A DNA stretch of 36,783 nucleotides from positions 1 to 36,783 of the forward strand of contig CAZLIC010000038.1 of NCBI GenBank assembly GCA_964559535.1. The letters run 5' to 3'. The notes under the pieces were generated by a model that was given only the letters and a program-made list of their open reading frames with translations, was not told the origin of the DNA and did no database searches. Of this stretch, positions 23,354-31,458 are shown one piece after another. This stretch comes from CAZLIC01 sp964559535 (lineage in GTDB: Bacteria; Pseudomonadota; Alphaproteobacteria; Rhodobacterales; Rhodobacteraceae). The position numbers were made by a program, and so were the translations under genes. Every line of letters begins with the position of its first letter. Positions within the stretch are counted from its first letter, which is position 1.

Positions 23354-23429
<76 letters not shown>

Positions 23430-23561
23430 ACCGGAGGTCGGACGCCTTTTTCGGGCGTGCGGCGGGTCATAGGGGGTTGGCGCACCGGCTGCAAGGGGGA
23501 ATGTGCGGGGCCCCGGCGAAGTGCGGGCCGCCTGCCAAAGGCGACGCGCGCCAGACATGCG

Positions 23562-23592
23562 AAGGGGCGGGTGGCCGTGCCACCCGCCCCTT
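23562..23592 (-). terminator. Strong hairpin downstream of the TIGR02300 gene
   Basis: Perfect 14-base arms AAGGGGCGGGTGGC (23562-23575) and GCCACCCGCCCCTT (23579-23592) with a 3-base loop. It lies 30 bases past the stop of the minus-strand FYDLN gene. The T-tail is only two bases, so it may work with Rho. Confidence 0.7.
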
Positions 23593-23621
23593 GCCCCGCA
23601 TCACCGCGCGGGAAATGCCCG

Positions 23622-23951
23622 TCAGGGCTCTTCCTCGGGTCCGCCGACTTCGGTCAGATCGTCTAGCGAGACGTTTTCGTCGGCATCTTCTTCCAGCAGC
23701 TCGGCATCCAGATCGGCGTCGTCGTTGCCTGCCACCAGCAGGTCTTCATCGGCCTCGATGTCATCCACCAGCACATCGTCCTTCTCGGGCGCGGCGCGGC
23801 TGATCATCGCGGCCACGGCCTTGCGCCGCGCACTCTCGATATCCACCACTTCCCCTGTATAGGGGCTGGTCACCGGAGAACGGTTCAGGTCGTAGAACCG
23901 CTTGCCGGTTGTCGGGCACACGCGCTTGGTGCCCCATTCTTCCTTGGGCAT
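23622..23951 (-). CDS. TIGR02300 (FYDLN acid) family protein
   Basis: A 109-residue protein. The N-terminal 40 residues hold the family signature: WGTKRVCPTTGKRFYDLNRSP, including the name-giving FYDLN and one conserved cysteine (other members have a pair). The second half is a long, strongly acidic tail (Asp/Glu-rich, residues 57-109) with no folded look. It is found almost only in Alphaproteobacteria and has no known function; it could be a nucleic-acid-mimicking or chaperone-like protein, but that is speculation. It is monocistronic, with a strong hairpin downstream. Confidence 0.93.
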   Translation of the reverse strand: MPKEEWGTKRVCPTTGKRFYDLNRSPVTSPYTGEVVDIESARRKAVAAMISRAAPEKDDVLVDDIEADEDLLVAGNDDADLDAELLEEDADENVSLDDLTEVGGPEEEP

Positions 23952-24073
23952 TCTGTAACCCCTTCGGTACGGAAAGTCGCCGCTTGCCGCAGGGGCGCAG
24001 GGGTGTCAAGCGGAAAATCGGGGCGTTGCAGCGGCGGGCGCGGCGCGGCATCCTGTGAACACGTGGAGTTGCC

Positions 24074-24757
24074 ATGCCCCGACTGGCCGGATTGCCCGAG
24101 GTTGAGATCACGTTGCGCCGGTCAACCCGCGCGCGGCGGCTGTCGCTGCGCGTCAGCCGGGTGGACGGCGCCGTGACGCTGACGGTGCCCGCGCGGATGC
24201 GCGAGGGCACGGCGCTGGACTTTCTGGCGCAGCAGGAAGACTGGCTGCGCCGCGCGCTGGCGGCGCGCGCGCCGGTGACGGTGGTGGGGCTGGGCGCGCG
24301 CGTGCCGGTCGAGGGGCGCATGCTGACAGTGGCGCCGGGCAGCGGGCGGGCGGTGCGTGTGGAAGGTGACCATCTTCTGGTGCCGGGTGCTGCGGCGGGG
24401 GCGGCGGCGCGCGTGGCAGGCTTTCTGAAGGCGCTGGCGCGCGACCGGCTGGCCGCCGCCTGCGACCGCCACGCCGCGGCGCTGGGCCGCCGCTATGCCA
24501 CGCTGACCTTGCGGGACACCCGGTCGCGCTGGGGGTCCTGCGGGACAACGGGCAAGCTGATGTTCAGCTGGCGGCTGGTGATGGCCCCGCCCGAGGTGCT
24601 GGACTATGTGGCCGCCCACGAGATTGCGCATCTGGCCGAGATGAACCATTCCCCCGCCTTCTGGGCAGTGACGGCGCGGCTGTGCCCCGGCCATGCCGCC
24701 TGCCGCCGCTGGTTGCGCACGCAGGGCGAGGCGCTGCATGCGCTGCGGTTCGGCTGA
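24074..24757 (+). CDS. YgjP-type zinc metallopeptidase (DUF45/WLM-like)
   Basis: A 227-residue protein of the YgjP (DUF45, M48-like) family. The zinc site is H182-E183-x-x-H186 in AAHEIAHLAEM, with H192 in NHSPAFW as likely third ligand. Upstream is the conserved RDTRSRWGSCGTTGKL segment. Members are thought to be cytoplasmic proteases, but natural substrates are not established. A GGAG ribosome site precedes the ATG. Its stop shares one base with the start of the GntR gene (TGATG at 24755-24759), implying coupled translation. This is a useful hint that the two act together, although the pairing is not obviously functional. Confidence 0.9.
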   Translation: MPRLAGLPEVEITLRRSTRARRLSLRVSRVDGAVTLTVPARMREGTALDFLAQQEDWLRRALAARAPVTVVGLGARVPVEGRMLTVAPGSGRAVRVEGDHLLVPGAAAGAAARVAGFLKALARDRLAAACDRHAAALGRRYATLTLRDTRSRWGSCGTTGKLMFSWRLVMAPPEVLDYVAAHEIAHLAEMNHSPAFWAVTARLCPGHAACRRWLRTQGEALHALRFG

Positions 24758-25422
24758 TGCTGCCGCCCGACGCCCTCCGCACCCCCGCCCGCACCCCCGA
24801 CACGGCGGCCGCCCACGAACGCCTGTACCGCACCCTGCGTGCCCAGGTGATGCATGGCGAACTGGCACCCGGACAGCCGCTGACGCTGCGCGGCATTGCC
24901 CGGCAGTTCGGCGTGTCGATGACGCCTGCGCGCGAAGCCGTGCGCCGTCTGGTGGCCGAGGGCGCGCTGTCGCTGTCCACCACCGGCCGCGTGGCCACGC
25001 CGGAACTGACCCCGGAACGGATCGAGGAACTGGCAGCGATTCGCGCGCTGATCGAGCCGGAGCTGGCCTCACGTGCCCTGCCGCGGGCGCATTTCGCGCT
25101 GATCGACCGTCTGGCGGCAATCAATGCCAGCAATGCCGAAGCCGTGGCGAAAAGCGACGCGGTGGCCTACATCCGCACGAACCTGGAGTTCCACCGCACG
25201 CTGTACCTGCGAGCGCAGGCCCCGGCGATGCTGGCACTGACCGAGACGGTCTGGCTGCAGCTGGGCCCCACGATGCGGGCCCTGTATACGCGCCTGCGCC
25301 GCCACGAGCCGCCGCAGCACCACCGGCTGATCCTGGCGGCCCTGCGTGCGGGCGACGAGCCCGGGTTGCGGCTGGCCGTGCGTACCGATGTCACGCAGGG
25401 GTTGCGTCACCTGGCGGGCTGA
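24757..25422 (+). CDS. GntR-family (FCD) transcriptional regulator
   Basis: A 221-residue regulator. The N-terminal winged helix-turn-helix runs from about residue 20 to 85: HERLYRTLRAQVMHGELAPGQPLTLRGIARQFGVSMTPAREAVRRLVAEG, of which TPAREAVRRL is the recognition helix typical of FadR-type GntR proteins. From about residue 90 the all-helical FCD domain begins (ERIEELAAIRALIEPELA), with candidate metal/effector histidines in EFHRTLY and HHRLI. The effector is unknown; FCD proteins commonly sense small organic acids. It overlaps the metallopeptidase gene by one base. It ends beside a tandem repeat and a strong terminator. Confidence 0.92.
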   Translation: MLPPDALRTPARTPDTAAAHERLYRTLRAQVMHGELAPGQPLTLRGIARQFGVSMTPAREAVRRLVAEGALSLSTTGRVATPELTPERIEELAAIRALIEPELASRALPRAHFALIDRLAAINASNAEAVAKSDAVAYIRTNLEFHRTLYLRAQAPAMLALTETVWLQLGPTMRALYTRLRRHEPPQHHRLILAALRAGDEPGLRLAVRTDVTQGLRHLAG

Positions 25423-25429
25423 CCCAGGG

Positions 25430-25455
25430 GCAAGTCGCTGCGGCAAGTCGCTGCC
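25430..25455. repeat. Tandem 13-bp duplication
   Basis: GCAAGTCGCTGCG at 25430-25442 is followed at once by GCAAGTCGCTGCC at 25443-25455: two copies differing only in the last base. It lies just past the GntR stop and runs into the terminator hairpin. It is probably a replication-slippage product with no known role. Confidence 0.85.
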
Positions 25456-25473
25456 TGCCGGTGGCCCGGCAGG
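25454..25473. terminator. Bidirectional hairpin between convergent genes
   Basis: Perfect 8-base arms CCTGCCGG (25454-25461) and CCGGCAGG (25466-25473) with a 4-base loop, between the stop codons of the GntR gene (plus) and the acyltransferase (minus, stop at 25475). There is no T-tract. It probably stops or stabilises both transcripts. Confidence 0.65.
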
Positions 25474-25474
25474 A

Positions 25475-26359
25475 TCAGGACGGCTGCTTGTGCCTGTCGG
25501 TGCCCAGCGACAGCGTGTGTTCGCGCAACCAGGCCAGAAAGCCGCGCGGATTGCCTTCCCACTTGGCCAGTTCGGTCGCCGGAATGGGCTCACCGATGTG
25601 CGGTCTTTGCGGGTGGAACAGGGCGCGCTTGATCTCGTACAGCAGCAAACCCTGGCGCAGCGTGTCGCTCAGCTTGTTCGCAATCAGGAAAGCGCGGCTG
25701 TTCTGGCCGGTAAACCGGATGGGCAGGATGGTGGCCGCCGTCGAGCGGACGATCTTGTGCGTGAAGACGTTCCATTCGGCTTCCACGGCCGGGCCCCACC
25801 AACCTTCCGACATGGCCACCTTGCCTGCCGGGAACAGGATGATGACGCCGCCCGCCTTCAGGTGGCGAATCGTCTCGTCGCGCATCTTCAGGCTTTCCTC
25901 GCGCGCGTTCGCCTCGTGCGGGAAAGGAACCGGGATCATGAACTGCTCGACCTCGGGGATGCCGGTCAACAGCGAGCGGGTGAGGATCTTGAAGTCGGGC
26001 CGGACGCGATTGATGATTTCGGCCATGATCATGCCGTCGACCAGCCCGTGCGGATGGTTCGCGGCCACCACCAGCGGGCCGGTGCGCGGGATGCGGGCGA
26101 TCTCTTCCGCCGGCGTGTCGATTCGGATGCCCATGTGGCGTACGGCCGCGGGCCAGAACGGCGGGCCGAACGGCGCCCCCTTCTGCTCGAATGACCGGAT
26201 CAGGCGCAAGAGCGTGACCTTGGCCGTCATCCATTCCAGCGTTCGGATGGTGTTGGCCTTCCACGGATTGCTGAAGGTTCCCGCGTAGCTGAGCCGGCGC
26301 ATGTCGTATTTGCGCGCGCGCGCGGCCATCCTGCGGGCCTCGATATCGATGTCGGTCAA
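25475..26359 (-). CDS. Lysophospholipid acyltransferase (OlsA/PlsC-like)
   Basis: A 294-residue glycerolipid-type acyltransferase. Motif I is VVAANHPHGLVDG (His and Asp in the H-x5-D spacing used by the hemolysin/OlsA-like branch); motif III is LFPAGKVA, and TILPIRFTG is the downstream motif. Such enzymes move an acyl chain from acyl-ACP or acyl-CoA to a lysolipid at the inner membrane; in Rhodobacterales, OlsA-like members make ornithine lipid or phosphatidic acid. No OlsB partner is visible. The start is TTG at 26359 with a good AAAGGGG site 5 bases upstream. It is the last gene of the minus-strand operon and may be co-expressed with HPr, 20 bases upstream. Confidence 0.85.
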   Translation of the reverse strand: MTDIDIEARRMAARARKYDMRRLSYAGTFSNPWKANTIRTLEWMTAKVTLLRLIRSFEQKGAPFGPPFWPAAVRHMGIRIDTPAEEIARIPRTGPLVVAANHPHGLVDGMIMAEIINRVRPDFKILTRSLLTGIPEVEQFMIPVPFPHEANAREESLKMRDETIRHLKAGGVIILFPAGKVAMSEGWWGPAVEAEWNVFTHKIVRSTAATILPIRFTGQNSRAFLIANKLSDTLRQGLLLYEIKRALFHPQRPHIGEPIPATELAKWEGNPRGFLAWLREHTLSLGTDRHKQPS

Positions 26360-26379
26360 GTCGACCCCTTTGCCCGTGC

Positions 26380-26649
26380 TTAGTAGCCTTCGCCGAATTT
26401 GTCGGCGACCAGCGCGGCCAGCGCAGTGGCAAGCTTGGCAGCCTCGGCGCCGGACGTCACCACATGAATAGAGGTTCCGCGCGACGCTGCCAACATCAAC
26501 AACCCCATGATCGAGTCGCCCGACACGGTCATGCCGTCTTTTGTCACCTGCGCGTCGGCGTCATGCCGCTCGACCACCTCGACAAACTTGGCCGAGGCGC
26601 GTGCATGCAGGCCCTTCTCGTTCACGATCTTCAGGGTCTGTTCCGTCAA
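26380..26649 (-). CDS. HPr phosphocarrier protein
   Basis: An 89-residue HPr. The active histidine is H15 in EKGLHARAS, and the regulatory serine is S46 in SGDSIMGLLML, the target of HPr kinase. Length and fold match the family. It accepts phosphate from EI at His15 and passes it to the EIIA next to it. Since no sugar-specific EIIB or EIIC is encoded here, it belongs to the regulatory (non-transporting) PTS of Alphaproteobacteria. The start codon is TTG at 26649, with GGAGAGCG upstream, and it overlaps the EIIA stop codon (TTGA), so translation is coupled. Confidence 0.97.
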   Translation of the reverse strand: MTEQTLKIVNEKGLHARASAKFVEVVERHDADAQVTKDGMTVSGDSIMGLLMLAASRGTSIHVVTSGAEAAKLATALAALVADKFGEGY

Positions 26650-27047
26650 GGACGCTCTCCGGCACCAAGATCAAGGCTGTTGATGTATTTCCGCCCCGCG
26701 TCAAGCGCGGCGGATACAGCCTCGGGTACCGGAAGGTCACGGGATTTCGCAAGCTTGATCAGCATCGGCAGGTTTGCGCCGTAAAGGATGCGCCGGTCAT
26801 GCCCCACGCAGGCGGGCAGTGACAGGTTCGACGGGCTGCCGCCGAACATGTCGGTCACCACCAGCACGCCGCTTCCCTGATCGACGCCCTTGGCCGCGCG
26901 CATGATCTCGTCCTGCTTGCGGTCGCGGTCATGGTCTTCCTCGATCGCGATGGCGACCATGCCCTCTTGCTTGCCCACCACATGCTCGACGGCCGAGAGA
27001 TACTCTCGGGCCAGACCGCCGTGCGCCACAATGACGATACCGATCAC
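26646..27047 (-). CDS. PTS EIIA component, mannose-type fold
   Basis: A 133-residue EIIA-Man-type domain standing alone. The N-terminal VIVAHGGLA carries the phosphorylated histidine H9, and TDMFGGSPSNLS is the conserved loop around the active site. Without EIIB or EIIC domains it cannot drive sugar uptake, so it should receive phosphate from HPr and act as a sensor or effector output of the regulatory PTS. It starts with GTG at 27047 preceded by AAGG, 6 bases beyond the rapZ stop, and its stop overlaps the HPr start. The gene order HprK-RapZ-EIIA-HPr is classic for Rhizobiales and Rhodobacterales. Confidence 0.95.
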   Translation of the reverse strand: MIGIVIVAHGGLAREYLSAVEHVVGKQEGMVAIAIEEDHDRDRKQDEIMRAAKGVDQGSGVLVVTDMFGGSPSNLSLPACVGHDRRILYGANLPMLIKLAKSRDLPVPEAVSAALDAGRKYINSLDLGAGERP

Positions 27048-27053
27048 GCCGCC

Positions 27054-27983
27054 TTACCCCGCCTGTCCGACCGGCTGCACCCGCGAAATCGGCATCGCTG
27101 CATTGCGGCGCTCCAGTTCGCGATGCCGTTTTGACACCGGCCAGCCCGCCTCGGCAAGGTGCCGCGCCATCAGTTCCACCAGTGCGACGCTGCGGTGTTG
27201 CCCGCCGGTACAGCCAAAGCCGATGGACAGGTGCGCCTTGCCTTCTTCAAGTTGTGCGGGCAGCAGAAAACTCACCATATCGGCGAGTTTCCCGTAAAAC
27301 AGGGCAAATCGTGGGTCGGACTGCACATGCGCCAGCACGGCCGCGTCGCGGCCGTCCAGGTCGCGCAGCGCGGGCACCCAATGCGGATTCGCCAGGAACC
27401 GCACGTCGAACACCATGTCCAGCCCGCGCGGCAGGCCACGCTTGTAGCTGAACGACTGCAGGCTGACCGCAAGGCGCGGCGCCTCACCCCGTGCGAACCA
27501 GCGCGCGACATCGGCCTTCAGGTCGTGCGGGGTCATCTCGGAGGTGTCGATCAGGTGGTCGGCACGCACGCGGATGGGCGCCAGCAGGTCGATCTCGCGC
27601 ACGATGCCCTGTTCGGGCGTGTCGGCCGGGGCCAGCGGGTGGCGACGGCGGGTCTGCGAATAGCGGCGGATCAGTTCCGCAGGCGTGCAGTCCAGGTACA
27701 GCACTTCCAGGTCAACTGCGGGATTGCGCGTGAGACGGTCGATCAGCTCGATCAGCGCCGTGGCATTGAAGTCGCGGTTGCGCACATCAAGACCCAGCGC
27801 GATGGGCCTTCCGTGCCCCGGCCCCTCGGTCAACCGTTCCACCAGGGACAGGGGAAGGTTGTCGATCACCTCGTAGCCCAGATCTTCCAGCGCATGGATC
27901 GCCGTCGAGCGCCCGGCACCCGAAGGCCCCGTGACCAGCACGATGCGGTGTTCTTGCGCAGTAAACACTCCGGGTGCGTCCAT
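27054..27983 (-). CDS. rapZ: RapZ-family nucleotide-binding protein
   Basis: A 309-residue RapZ/YvcJ-type protein. Residues 1-155 form the N-terminal P-loop domain; the Walker A motif is GPSGAGRS (19-26), where the usual lysine is arginine (R25). The C-terminal domain contains SFSYKRGLPRGLDMVFDVRFLANP and IGFGCTGGQHRSV, the hallmark of the family. In enterobacteria RapZ binds small RNAs that control amino-sugar synthesis; in Alphaproteobacteria its role is less clear, but the gene is stably linked to PTS genes as here. The ATG at 27983 overlaps the hprK stop (TGATG), which supports translational coupling. Nothing suggests truncation. Confidence 0.95.
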   Translation of the reverse strand: MDAPGVFTAQEHRIVLVTGPSGAGRSTAIHALEDLGYEVIDNLPLSLVERLTEGPGHGRPIALGLDVRNRDFNATALIELIDRLTRNPAVDLEVLYLDCTPAELIRRYSQTRRRHPLAPADTPEQGIVREIDLLAPIRVRADHLIDTSEMTPHDLKADVARWFARGEAPRLAVSLQSFSYKRGLPRGLDMVFDVRFLANPHWVPALRDLDGRDAAVLAHVQSDPRFALFYGKLADMVSFLLPAQLEEGKAHLSIGFGCTGGQHRSVALVELMARHLAEAGWPVSKRHRELERRNAAMPISRVQPVGQAG

Positions 27984-28423
27984 CAGTCCTGCTGCCCCAT
28001 GGCCAGACTCAGCAGCAGCGAGACAGGGAAATGGGGCGTGACCGGGCCGCGGACAAGGCGCACCGTGCGGCCAAGGATCACGATATCGCGCCGCGGGGGC
28101 AGGCGGTCCTGTTCCGGCTCGCCCAGATCGACGACCAGGTGCAGGAAGGCGCGGCGCACCGGCTCGACATACAGCAGGCCCACGCCCCGCGCCTCGATCC
28201 AGCCGCGGATGGTCGGGGGGCATGTCATCAGCACGGCGTCCCCGTCGCCCGTCACAACGGTGCGGTCATCGGCCACCAGCCGGGCGCCCAGCCCGATCAA
28301 CTGCAGCGCCAGCGACGATTTGCCCGACCCCGAGGGCCCCAGGATAAGCAGGCCGCGCCCGGCCGAATCAGCCACCGCGGTGGCGTGCAGGATGTCGCGG
28401 TCGGTTACGGGGGTGGCGGTCAC
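27983..28423 (-). CDS. hprK: HPr kinase/phosphorylase, short alphaproteobacterial form
   Basis: A 146-residue HprK that consists only of the catalytic domain; Gram-positive HprK proteins have about 310 residues with an extra N-terminal domain. The P-loop is GPSGSGKSS (29-37), followed by LVADDRT (a metal-binding region) and IEARGVGLL, the HprK signature. It should phosphorylate and dephosphorylate HPr at Ser46, linking the PTS state to metabolism. The start is best taken as GTG at 28423, as no ATG occurs at a family-consistent position and GGGGAA lies just upstream. The stop overlaps the rapZ start. The gene lies downstream of chvI-chvG but is separated from it by 355 bases, an unusually wide gap. 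Confidence 0.88.
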   Translation of the reverse strand: MTATPVTDRDILHATAVADSAGRGLLILGPSGSGKSSLALQLIGLGARLVADDRTVVTGDGDAVLMTCPPTIRGWIEARGVGLLYVEPVRRAFLHLVVDLGEPEQDRLPPRRDIVILGRTVRLVRGPVTPHFPVSLLLSLAMGQQD

Positions 28424-28778
28424 GGTGTTCCCCGCCGGCGGGCCCGCACCGCAGGCACGGCCGGGCTGGCCGGATGGCAGCCGCGGCTTACGGGCGAGGT
28501 GAACCTGCCGGTGCCGTGCACGGAAGGGCGGTCGGCCCGTGCGGCAAGAGGCAGGCAGGGCCCGGCGAAGCTGTGCGTTTCCAGTGTCGCCGCAATGGCC
28601 GGACGGCCGGGCAGGGCAGCAAGGCCGGGGCTCACCGCGGCCCGGCGAAGGCGCTGTTGCGAACCGGGGTTGCCGTGTCTGCGCAGGACCGCCGGTCGTG
28701 GCAAGACGGAAGCAGGTCCGTCGGGGCAAGCGGCCGGGACGTTGGGGCGGGCGGATCGCATGCCCGTCTGCCCCGCGA
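28424..28778. other. 355-base gap between chvG and hprK
   Basis: I see no gene here. Open frames on the minus strand are proline-, arginine- and alanine-rich and lack a ribosome site or motif. GGGGCGGGC (28744-28752) can pair imperfectly with 28762-28774 just beyond the chvG stop and may be a weak terminator. The remainder must carry the hprK promoter if the PTS genes are transcribed separately from chvIG. Confidence 0.45.
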
Positions 28779-30512
28779 TCAGACCGGAAGACCCACCACG
28801 AACCGCGCACCCAGCGGGTCCGACGTGGCGTCGGCGGCAGTGGGGCGGATGTTCTCGGCCCAGATGACGCCGCCATGCGCTTCGACGATCTGCTTCGAGA
28901 TCGACAGGCCGAGGCCCGAGTTGTTGCCAAAATGGGTCGGCGGGCGGTCGGAGTAGAAGCGCTTGAACACCTTGGTCAGCGCCTGTTCGGGAATGCCGGG
29001 TCCGGTATCCTCGACCACCACCAGAACGCGGTTGTCGCGCCGCCGGGCCCAGACGCGCACGGCATCGCCATCGTCGCAGAACGATATGGCATTGGTGATC
29101 AGGTTCACGAACACCTGCGCCAGCCGCCCCTCAAGCCCGCGGATCACAATCGGGTCGGGCGGCAGGTCGGTGATGAACTCGACTCCTTTTTCCGCCGCCT
29201 GCTTGGACAGGAACTCCGACAGGTTGGCGATGGTCTTCAGCAGATCGAACTGCTCCTCGTCTTCCTTCACCAGTTCACTGTCCAGCCGCGAGGCGTTCGA
29301 GATGTCGCTGACCAGGCGGTCCAGCCGCCGCACATCATGCTCGATCACGTCCAGAAGCTTTTCTCGGTGCTCTTCCTTCTTGACCATGCGCAGGCTGCCC
29401 ACGGCCGACCGCAGGCTGGCCAGCGGGTTCTTGATCTCGTGCGCCACGTCGGCGGCGAACTGCTCGTTGGCGTCGATCCGGTCATACAGCGCGGCGACCA
29501 TGCCGCGCATCGCCACCGACAGCCGCCCGATCTCGTCCGGCCGCGCCGTCAGGTCGGGAATGCGCACGCGCCCCGGGGCCATGCGGCGGGAATCGCGGTC
29601 GCGCCCGATTTCGGCGGCGGCGGCCAGGTCGGACAGCGGGTTCGCAATGGTCGAGGCCAGCACCAGCGACAGGCCAAGAGACACCAGAAGCGCGATGACG
29701 AACATCTGCAGGATCTGTTCGCGTTCGTAGCGCACCAGGCGGTCGATCTCGCCCTCGGCCGAGGTCAGGGCAACGATGCCCGTCACCCTGCCGTCCGACA
29801 GCACGGGCGTCGCCACCGAAAACAGAGTGCCCCCGGCGTTGTCCTGCCCGGTGTTCACGGCCGTCTGGCCCGCCTGGGCCAGCGGAAACAGGGCGCGCGC
29901 CAGCCCTTCGGCATCAAATCTGTCCGGCTCCGTCCGGCCCGAGGACAGAAGGCCCGACACAACGTCCCACACGGCGTTCAGGAAATCGGTGATGACGGTC
30001 GACCGGGTCTGCGTGCCCGGGCCGTCGCGGCGCGCTTCCCCTTCGGCCTGCGCCAGAAGCTGCCCGTCGGCCCCGAACAGGAACACGTCCACGCCCGGCC
30101 CGATATCCAGCACACGCAGCAGCGCGGCGCTGTCGGCCAGGGCAGGGCGTTGCGCCGCCGGATCGGCAGGGGCAAGGGCGGGTTCGGCAAGATGCGCCTC
30201 GAACACGTCCGCAATCAGCCGGGCCTCGGTGACAAGGCCCTGTTCGCGCTGCAGCACCAGGCTGTCGCGGAACGGGTTCATGAACAGCACGCCGGCGACC
30301 AGGATCACCAGCGCCAACATGTTGAAGATGATGATCTTCCGCGCCAGCGGCGAGCGATTGAGCGAAACCAGCCCGCGCCGACCCCGGCTGTCACGCAGAT
30401 CGGGGTCGACCTTGCCATCGGGGGCGACCCAATCCTCGCCCAGAAGCACATCACCGGTGCGGCGCGGTGCGGGGTCGGATGGGGCCGAGGACAGGCGCGG
30501 AAGCGCGGTCAT
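28779..30512 (-). CDS. chvG: ChvG-type membrane sensor histidine kinase
   Basis: A 577-residue sensor kinase. The cytoplasmic N-terminus (1-57) is followed by membrane helices at about 58-79 and 268-289, a periplasmic sensor domain between them, HAMP, then the H-box ADVAHEIKNPLASL with phospho-accepting H358. ATP-binding motifs follow: NLITNAISFCDD (N), VEDTGPGIPE (G1) and NNSGLGLSISKQI (G2). The order and the pairing with ChvI fit the acid- and envelope-stress-responsive ChvG/ExoS family. In rhizobia a periplasmic repressor, ExoR, inhibits it; no such gene is in the window. It starts 3 bases after the chvI stop, so they are one transcript. Confidence 0.92.
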   Translation of the reverse strand: MTALPRLSSAPSDPAPRRTGDVLLGEDWVAPDGKVDPDLRDSRGRRGLVSLNRSPLARKIIIFNMLALVILVAGVLFMNPFRDSLVLQREQGLVTEARLIADVFEAHLAEPALAPADPAAQRPALADSAALLRVLDIGPGVDVFLFGADGQLLAQAEGEARRDGPGTQTRSTVITDFLNAVWDVVSGLLSSGRTEPDRFDAEGLARALFPLAQAGQTAVNTGQDNAGGTLFSVATPVLSDGRVTGIVALTSAEGEIDRLVRYEREQILQMFVIALLVSLGLSLVLASTIANPLSDLAAAAEIGRDRDSRRMAPGRVRIPDLTARPDEIGRLSVAMRGMVAALYDRIDANEQFAADVAHEIKNPLASLRSAVGSLRMVKKEEHREKLLDVIEHDVRRLDRLVSDISNASRLDSELVKEDEEQFDLLKTIANLSEFLSKQAAEKGVEFITDLPPDPIVIRGLEGRLAQVFVNLITNAISFCDDGDAVRVWARRRDNRVLVVVEDTGPGIPEQALTKVFKRFYSDRPPTHFGNNSGLGLSISKQIVEAHGGVIWAENIRPTAADATSDPLGARFVVGLPV

Positions 30513-30515
30513 GCC

Positions 30516-31217
30516 TTACTCTTCGTTGTAGCGGTAGCCGATGCCGTAGAGCGTCTCGATTGCCGAAAAATCGGAATCGACCGAGCGCATCTTCTTGCGC
30601 AGCCGCTTGATGTGGCTGTCGATGGTGCGGTCATCGACATAGACCTGATCGTCATAGGCCACGTCCATCAGCTGGTCGCGCGACTTGACAAAGCCCGGGC
30701 GCTGCGCCAGCGCCTGCAGCAGCAGGAACTCGGTCACCGTCAGCGACACGTCCCGGCCCTTCCAGGCCACGGCGTGGCGCAGCGGGTCCATCCGCAGGCT
30801 GCCGCGTTCCATGATCTTGGACTCTTCTGTCACCGCGACCTCGCCGGTCGAGATGGCGTCCTGGCGGCGCAGCAGCGCGCGGATACGCTCGACCAGCAGA
30901 CGCTGCGAGAAGGGCTTCTTCACATAGTCGTCGGCGCCCATCCGCAGACCCAGCACCTCGTCGATCTCGTCATCCTTCGAGGTCAGGAAGATGACCGGCA
31001 TGGTGGTCTTCTGCCGCAGCCGCTGCAACAGATCCATCCCGTCCATGCGGGGCATCTTGATGTCCAGCACGGCCATGTCCGGAAGCCTTCGGTTGAACGC
31101 GTCAAGCGCGGTCTGGCCGTCGTTGTAGGTTTCAACCTCGAAGCCTTCGGCCTCGAGAGTCATCGAGACGGACGTCAGGATGTTCCTGTCGTCGTCCACG
31201 AGCGCGATGCGCGACAT
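30516..31217 (-). CDS. chvI: ChvI-type response regulator (OmpR family)
   Basis: A 233-residue response regulator. The receiver domain has the acid pocket DDD (8-10), the phosphorylation site D52 in AVLDIKMPRMDG, and the conserved Thr/Lys in FLTSKDD and YVKKPF. The DNA-binding winged helix (from about residue 130) includes LTVTEFLLLQALAQRPGFVKSRDQLMD and DSHIKRLRKKM. It acts with ChvG on genes for envelope, exopolysaccharide and acid response. It is transcribed divergently from pckA, an arrangement shared with Agrobacterium and Sinorhizobium, where pckA is acid-induced. Its own start has a GGGAAA site. Confidence 0.95.
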   Translation of the reverse strand: MSRIALVDDDRNILTSVSMTLEAEGFEVETYNDGQTALDAFNRRLPDMAVLDIKMPRMDGMDLLQRLRQKTTMPVIFLTSKDDEIDEVLGLRMGADDYVKKPFSQRLLVERIRALLRRQDAISTGEVAVTEESKIMERGSLRMDPLRHAVAWKGRDVSLTVTEFLLLQALAQRPGFVKSRDQLMDVAYDDQVYVDDRTIDSHIKRLRKKMRSVDSDFSAIETLYGIGYRYNEE

Positions 31218-31394
31218 GGTGGGTTTCCCTATACTGCTCGTTTGTTCTGTTTTTTGCCATAATCGCGGGAACGGCCCGCGGAATCAACCGGCATCTGCGA
31301 ATCACCCCCTTCCGTCAGGGCAGGGGACACGAAATTTCCAAAAGAATGGCTAATCTGCCTCACCTGTCCGCTGCTGCATCGGTCGCGCAATTTT

Positions 31395-31426
31395 GTTACC
31401 GCTAACCCGCAAATGATTGCGCTAAC
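31395..31426. promoter_or_regulatory. Paired LacI-like half sites upstream of pckA
   Basis: GTTAC-CG-CTAAC (31395-31406) is an imperfect dyad around a central CG, as in LacI-family operators. A second CGCTAAC lies at 31420-31426, exactly 20 bp from the first, which is two helical turns. In Sinorhizobium, pckA is controlled by the LacI-family PckR, as I recall, and a similar control here is an inference. Confidence 0.4.
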
Positions 31427-31458
31427 GACAGAAAACGGCCTCTTCCGTGCCGGAAACG

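Noticed and set aside
25430..25455. A CRISPR or regulatory tandem array
   Set aside because: There are only two 13-bp units without spacers, next to a terminator; this fits replication slippage.
24693..26288. A 531-codon plus-strand frame spanning the metallopeptidase, GntR and acyltransferase genes
   Set aside because: It shares no frame with the real genes, crosses the terminator at 25454-25473 and has Arg/Ala/Pro-rich chance composition.
27054..27983. RapZ P-loop Lys-to-Arg change as a sign of decay
   Set aside because: The rest of the protein is intact, and GPSGAGRS is, as far as I recall, common in alphaproteobacterial RapZ proteins.
27983..28423. A truncated hprK pseudogene
   Set aside because: About 145 residues with only the catalytic domain is the normal alphaproteobacterial form; P-loop and signature are complete.
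28539..31262. A 907-codon open frame on the plus strand across chvG and chvI
   Set aside because: It is antisense to the two-component genes, whose motifs are unmistakable, and its own sequence is low-complexity His/Arg/Gln/Gly without a known domain.
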